A stretch of 64,000 nucleotides of DNA from Lagopus muta (lineage: Eukaryota; Chordata; Aves; Galliformes; Phasianidae), in the NCBI RefSeq assembly GCF_023343835.1, contig NC_064434.1:20503505-20567504 (forward strand), in the 5' to 3' direction. The position numbers were made by a program, and so were the translations under genes. The notes under the pieces were generated by a model that was given only the letters and a program-made list of their open reading frames with translations, had not been told where the DNA came from and ran no database searches. The number at the start of each line of letters is the position of its first letter. Positions within the stretch are counted from its first letter, which is position 1. Below are positions 60,575 through 64,000 of the stretch, one piece after another.

Positions 60575-60735
60575 TGTCTTCAGACAACCTGACAGTATGG
60601 TTTCATGAAAAGCAGATCCTGCTTGACCAATGTGATCTCCTTCTAAGATTGAATAACCTGACTAGTGAATGAGGAAAATGCTGTTGATGTAGTCTATCTA
60701 GGCTTCAGCAAAGCCTTTTCTTGCCTCAGACTCAT
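60575..60735 (+). pseudogene. CR1 reverse transcriptase relic (plus strand)
   Basis: In sense, the frame reads QYGFMKSRSCLTNV, two stops, then ENAVDVVYLGFSKAFS. This is the CR1 RT block around the first catalytic Asp, with D replaced by G in YLDFSKAF. The fragment is broken and lies opposite in strand to the CR1 before it. Confidence 0.75.
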
Positions 60736-63729
60736 CTCTACGCTGATATTGTTCAAATACTTAATAATAATTCATTTATTAGTTGTGTCACAACTCTTTT
60801 AATAATGAATCTTTCCTGGTTTATAATTGCCTAGTGCCCTTTTCTCCTCATTTTTCTACAAATAGATATTGTCTGCCTTTCTCCAGTCTCAGGTACATAA
60901 TTTATCAGCTTCTGAAGTCAGCTTAGACAAAGCAATACAACATTTAGAAATTTTTTTAAAAACATTGAAATTTCTTCATGATGAAATCACCAGACTTGTT
61001 TACTTGCTGATGAGTCTTGCATTTTTGAAAGCATATGTATATCCTGAAAGTACCATTTTCAAGTACATGCTTACTAAGTCTAGAAAGGTTTTGCTCCAGT
61101 ACAATTGTGGTGATATTGTGCTTAATTTCTTTCAGTTATACTTTTGAGTTAGTAACATTTATCTATTTATGAGATATTTCAATTCCTGTCTTATTCCTGA
61201 GTTTTCTACTAGAAAACTCTGTTGTACCTGCAACAATTTTACTTTTATGCTTAACAAGAACATTTCATTCCTCTTTATATTTATTCTCTGAACTTGATAA
61301 TTACTGCTGAGCTTTTCCCAGCTTAATATCTATGATCACTAAGTCAAAAAGAAAATGAGCATCAGTATGTCTTCCTTTTAAAAATGTTTCCTTTCCTGTA
61401 AAGCACACTGATCTTAGTAGAATTAACTGTCTGCACATTTGAGTCTCACAGTACTTTTTTTTCTTATTTATGGAGATTTGAGGGAAGAGGTATTCTTTTA
61501 CTTTCCTGGTAGTGAACATGCTATCTTTATATTCAACAATATTTTAAACAAGAAAGTAATTTTAATTAAGAAAACATTCTTGTAGTGAAGTCAAAATATT
61601 TTTTATTGTTTGTTCTTGTCTAATTATATGTTACCAGAGCAGCTATACTTCATTCATACATGCATCTTGTTCTCACCCTTCATCTCCTCATCTCTCATAG
61701 CTATCATTAGCTAATCTGACTCTGAAGGATATTGTTTTCATGGGATTAAATACTTCATACTAACAATAGGGAGTATGATTAAGAAAACCACATTCAAGCA
61801 TTTGCTTCAGAGAAAGAATAAAATTTCTAGAAATTAATAACAAGTCATTTTTTTTCCCCTTCACTGATATGCCTGCCTATTCCTGACTGAAATGGAGAAA
61901 AAAAGAAAGCTACTTCATCACCTTGGACACTGAATGCTATTTTATGTTAGAACAACAATTTTACCACCAAACGGTAAAATCCAAAGAGAAGATTTATGAA
62001 GGAGCAAATGCTGAGGATACTTTAAAGTTCCAGGTGACAGTGCACAATTCATGAGCTCTCTGCTCTCTCTGTCCCAGCTGTCCCAAGCTATGTGTGGGTC
62101 TGGAAATGTATAAAAGAAGTCACATGGGAAGAGAAGGGAAAAATAAAAGTCTTATAAATGTCTTAGAAAAATAAATGTTAACAATTCTGCACTTCAGTAT
62201 TGTTTCCTTACAGATTTATGGCTTGCCAAAAAAATCAATGTCAAATGACATCCAAAGTAAAATAAAACCAATGTGAGCTTATGCAAGAAAATTGCAGTAG
62301 ACAGAAAATTGATAAAGTGACATTTAGACATAGGTTAAAATAAAAGTTGTTCAGATAAAAAAATTTCCATTATCCTTCAAGGATTGTATTCAAAATATTT
62401 CATCAAGTTGTTGTGAATGTATTGACATCCTATCTTTTTCTTTTGAAGCATAGTGTAATTTACTTCTTCATAGGTTATGTCTATTTTCTTAGAACATCAT
62501 ATTTAGAGTCTTTGTATGAGTTTTATTTCATTTTAAAAAATGTAAAATTAATTTGTGTTAAATGAACCTAAAATGACTCTGTGTGAAAACCTGTGTTGAA
62601 TGAAACCTGTCAGTATTGTTGTAGTATCCTACAGAAGACAATAAAATGAACCTGAAGACAAAAAAGAAAAAAAAAAAAGAAAAACAACCTTTTCTAAAGA
62701 AGCTACTAGCAGTACAAGTATGAGCACTTCATGTAAACACTGAAATAGTTGAGCAATATTAATGAACTGCCTCTGCCAAAAATTAATCTATAAAAGCAGC
62801 AACTTATTTTACATCTGCATGGGCAACAAATACCAATGAGGTATTATTATGGATGATATTAGATACCAATGTGTATAAATTAAAATGTATCATTAATCAA
62901 TTGGATGATTTCTTTGTTTCATTGTCTTGAACAATGTCCGTCATTCCTTAATATCCTCTGTTGGATGTCCTCTGTTAGTGTATTCCACTCATTTCACATC
63001 ATTAAATTTTCTATATATCCTGTGTTAAAAGGTAGTTAAAAGCTTAAAAATATGATTTAGTTTTGTAGAATGCAACATCACCTACAAACAAGAGGCAAAG
63101 TCCTTCAGTTGCAGCAAAAAATCTGAAAAAAGGAAGTATACAATGAATAGGAACAGGAATCAAAAGGGAAAGGAGAGAGAAACAGTGCTCCCATATATTT
63201 ACAGTGGGAACACGCTTAAAAGGGCATGTGATGCACAAGTTTGGAATGATAAACTGCAAAAGTAAGAACCGAGAGAAGGTGAAAAATCGTAGAGCAAGGC
63301 TGCTTGAAAAAGATCATGGTCAAACTCAACAAAGGCTTCTGAAAAACAAAGGAAGACAGAGAATGACTAGTGACAATGGGATTTGGCAAGGAAAAGATGA
63401 TTTTCAGCTAAAGTGAAACATGGTTAAGATAGCTGGAATGACTTCTGTTTTGTACAGTGGAGTAAATTATACTCTTTCCTTCAGAGCAAGATGTCAAGCA
63501 GTAGATTCACAATTTCCAATTGTGCTTAAAATATATGTTATGACAAAACAGGAGAACATGAACAGAAAATATATCCCTAATTGTGCCTTGGAAAGAAAAA
63601 GGTCAGTTATATTGAAATTGCTTCTGAGATAAATATGTCCCTAAATCAAAACCAGCAGTAACATCAGAAAGAAGAGAATGAGGGCAAACATTAGGAACTA
63701 CTGAATCTGGTAGCATGATAGAGGCAAGA
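60736..63729. other. AT-rich intergenic DNA, nothing recognised
   Basis: Short ORFs only. A gtataaaag string with aataaaag downstream near 62108-62150 looks promoter- or LTR-like, but I cannot define an element. Confidence 0.45.
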
Positions 63730-64000
63730 CTGTGCTGCCATAGCTTCATGACATTCATGAGCTCACACAGGGTTTCAAACACACAGCTAATGCTCTCTTA
63801 GTCTATCCTTTCACAGGCCCCTGGATCTCTGAGTCTCTCATTTGCCTCACACACACTCTTTATTGGGCTTCCATGGTAAGACTTTTGTAGCAGTGGGTCT
63901 GCAGGGGCATTACCTACGAGAAGAAACAAGGGCCGTGCCATGCCAGACACAGTCACTGTCAGCTCCAACAAGCCCCCTTACTGGCCAAAGCTAAGCAAAG
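63730..64000 (-). repeat. Avian retroelement-like fragment, running off the window
   Basis: Read on the minus strand it has agctttggccag, ttggagctgacagtgactgt, ggcatggcacggcccttg, taatgcccctgcagaccc and an AATAAA in gaagcccaataaagagtg. I recognise this as a repeat frequent in bird genomes and related to the fragment at 19,490-19,690. It looks well preserved. The 5' side is beyond the window. Confidence 0.45.

Noticed and set aside
62030..62160. Possible promoter or LTR (gtataaaag with aataaaag downstream)
   Set aside because: No matching ends, no target duplication and no second copy noticed. TATA- and AATAAA-like strings are frequent in AT-rich DNA.
1..64000. CRISPR arrays, bacterial operons, tRNA or rRNA genes
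   Set aside because: Repeat content, composition and retroelements are those of a vertebrate (bird) genome. No evenly spaced short-repeat array or RNA gene fold was seen.

Overview
This is a 64 kb stretch of AT-rich, gene-poor bird DNA. The evidence is many CR1 LINE fragments with the typical avian 3' ends, a Galluhop-like mariner relic, avian ERV-L-type LTRs, and an LTR element whose single long ORF I recognise as the ENS-1/ERNI family of galliform birds. A galliform, most likely chicken (Gallus) or a close relative, fits best. I see no host protein-coding exon, tRNA, rRNA or CRISPR. Almost everything that can be named is a transposable element.

Layout. 1-11,400: AT-rich sequence with two short CR1 tails. 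11,400-14,140: CR1 pieces and an old solo LTR. 14,140-28,000: scattered CR1 pieces, a mariner relic, and two ERV-L-type LTRs in reverse orientation. 28,030-28,880: relic of a CR1 first ORF with its esterase-like segment. 31,427-32,227: a solo LTR of the ENS family with a clean 5-bp target duplication. 35,270-42,951: a plus-strand CR1 interrupted by a very young complete provirus on the minus strand (36,136-42,624). 44,831-52,085: a minus-strand CR1 interrupted by an ENS-1-type provirus on the plus strand (45,234-51,106). 52,225-64,000: more CR1 relics, a 34-bp orphan LTR end, and part of another avian retroelement at the right edge.

The young provirus has 487-bp LTRs that I read as identical, the 5-bp duplication tcccc, a primer-binding site for lysine tRNA, an uninterrupted 648-residue Gag-like ORF and an uninterrupted protease-RT-RNase H-integrase ORF with all catalytic motifs. 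It has no env. Gag and Pol lie in one frame separated by a single UAG, which suggests stop-codon readthrough. The Gag-like protein is odd: it begins with hydrophobic, apparently membrane-spanning segments that flank three 12-residue repeats, each with an N-glycosylation sequon.

The ENS-type provirus has 884-bp LTRs differing at four sites, the duplication ccttt, a serine-tRNA-like primer site, a leader built of degenerate repeats about 50 nt apart, a 515-residue ENS-1/ERNI-like ORF (coiled coil plus a PxVxL HP1-binding motif), no recognisable pol, and a remnant of an envelope transmembrane subunit. Its U3 carries a 43-bp tandem repeat with AP-1-type TGACTCA sites.
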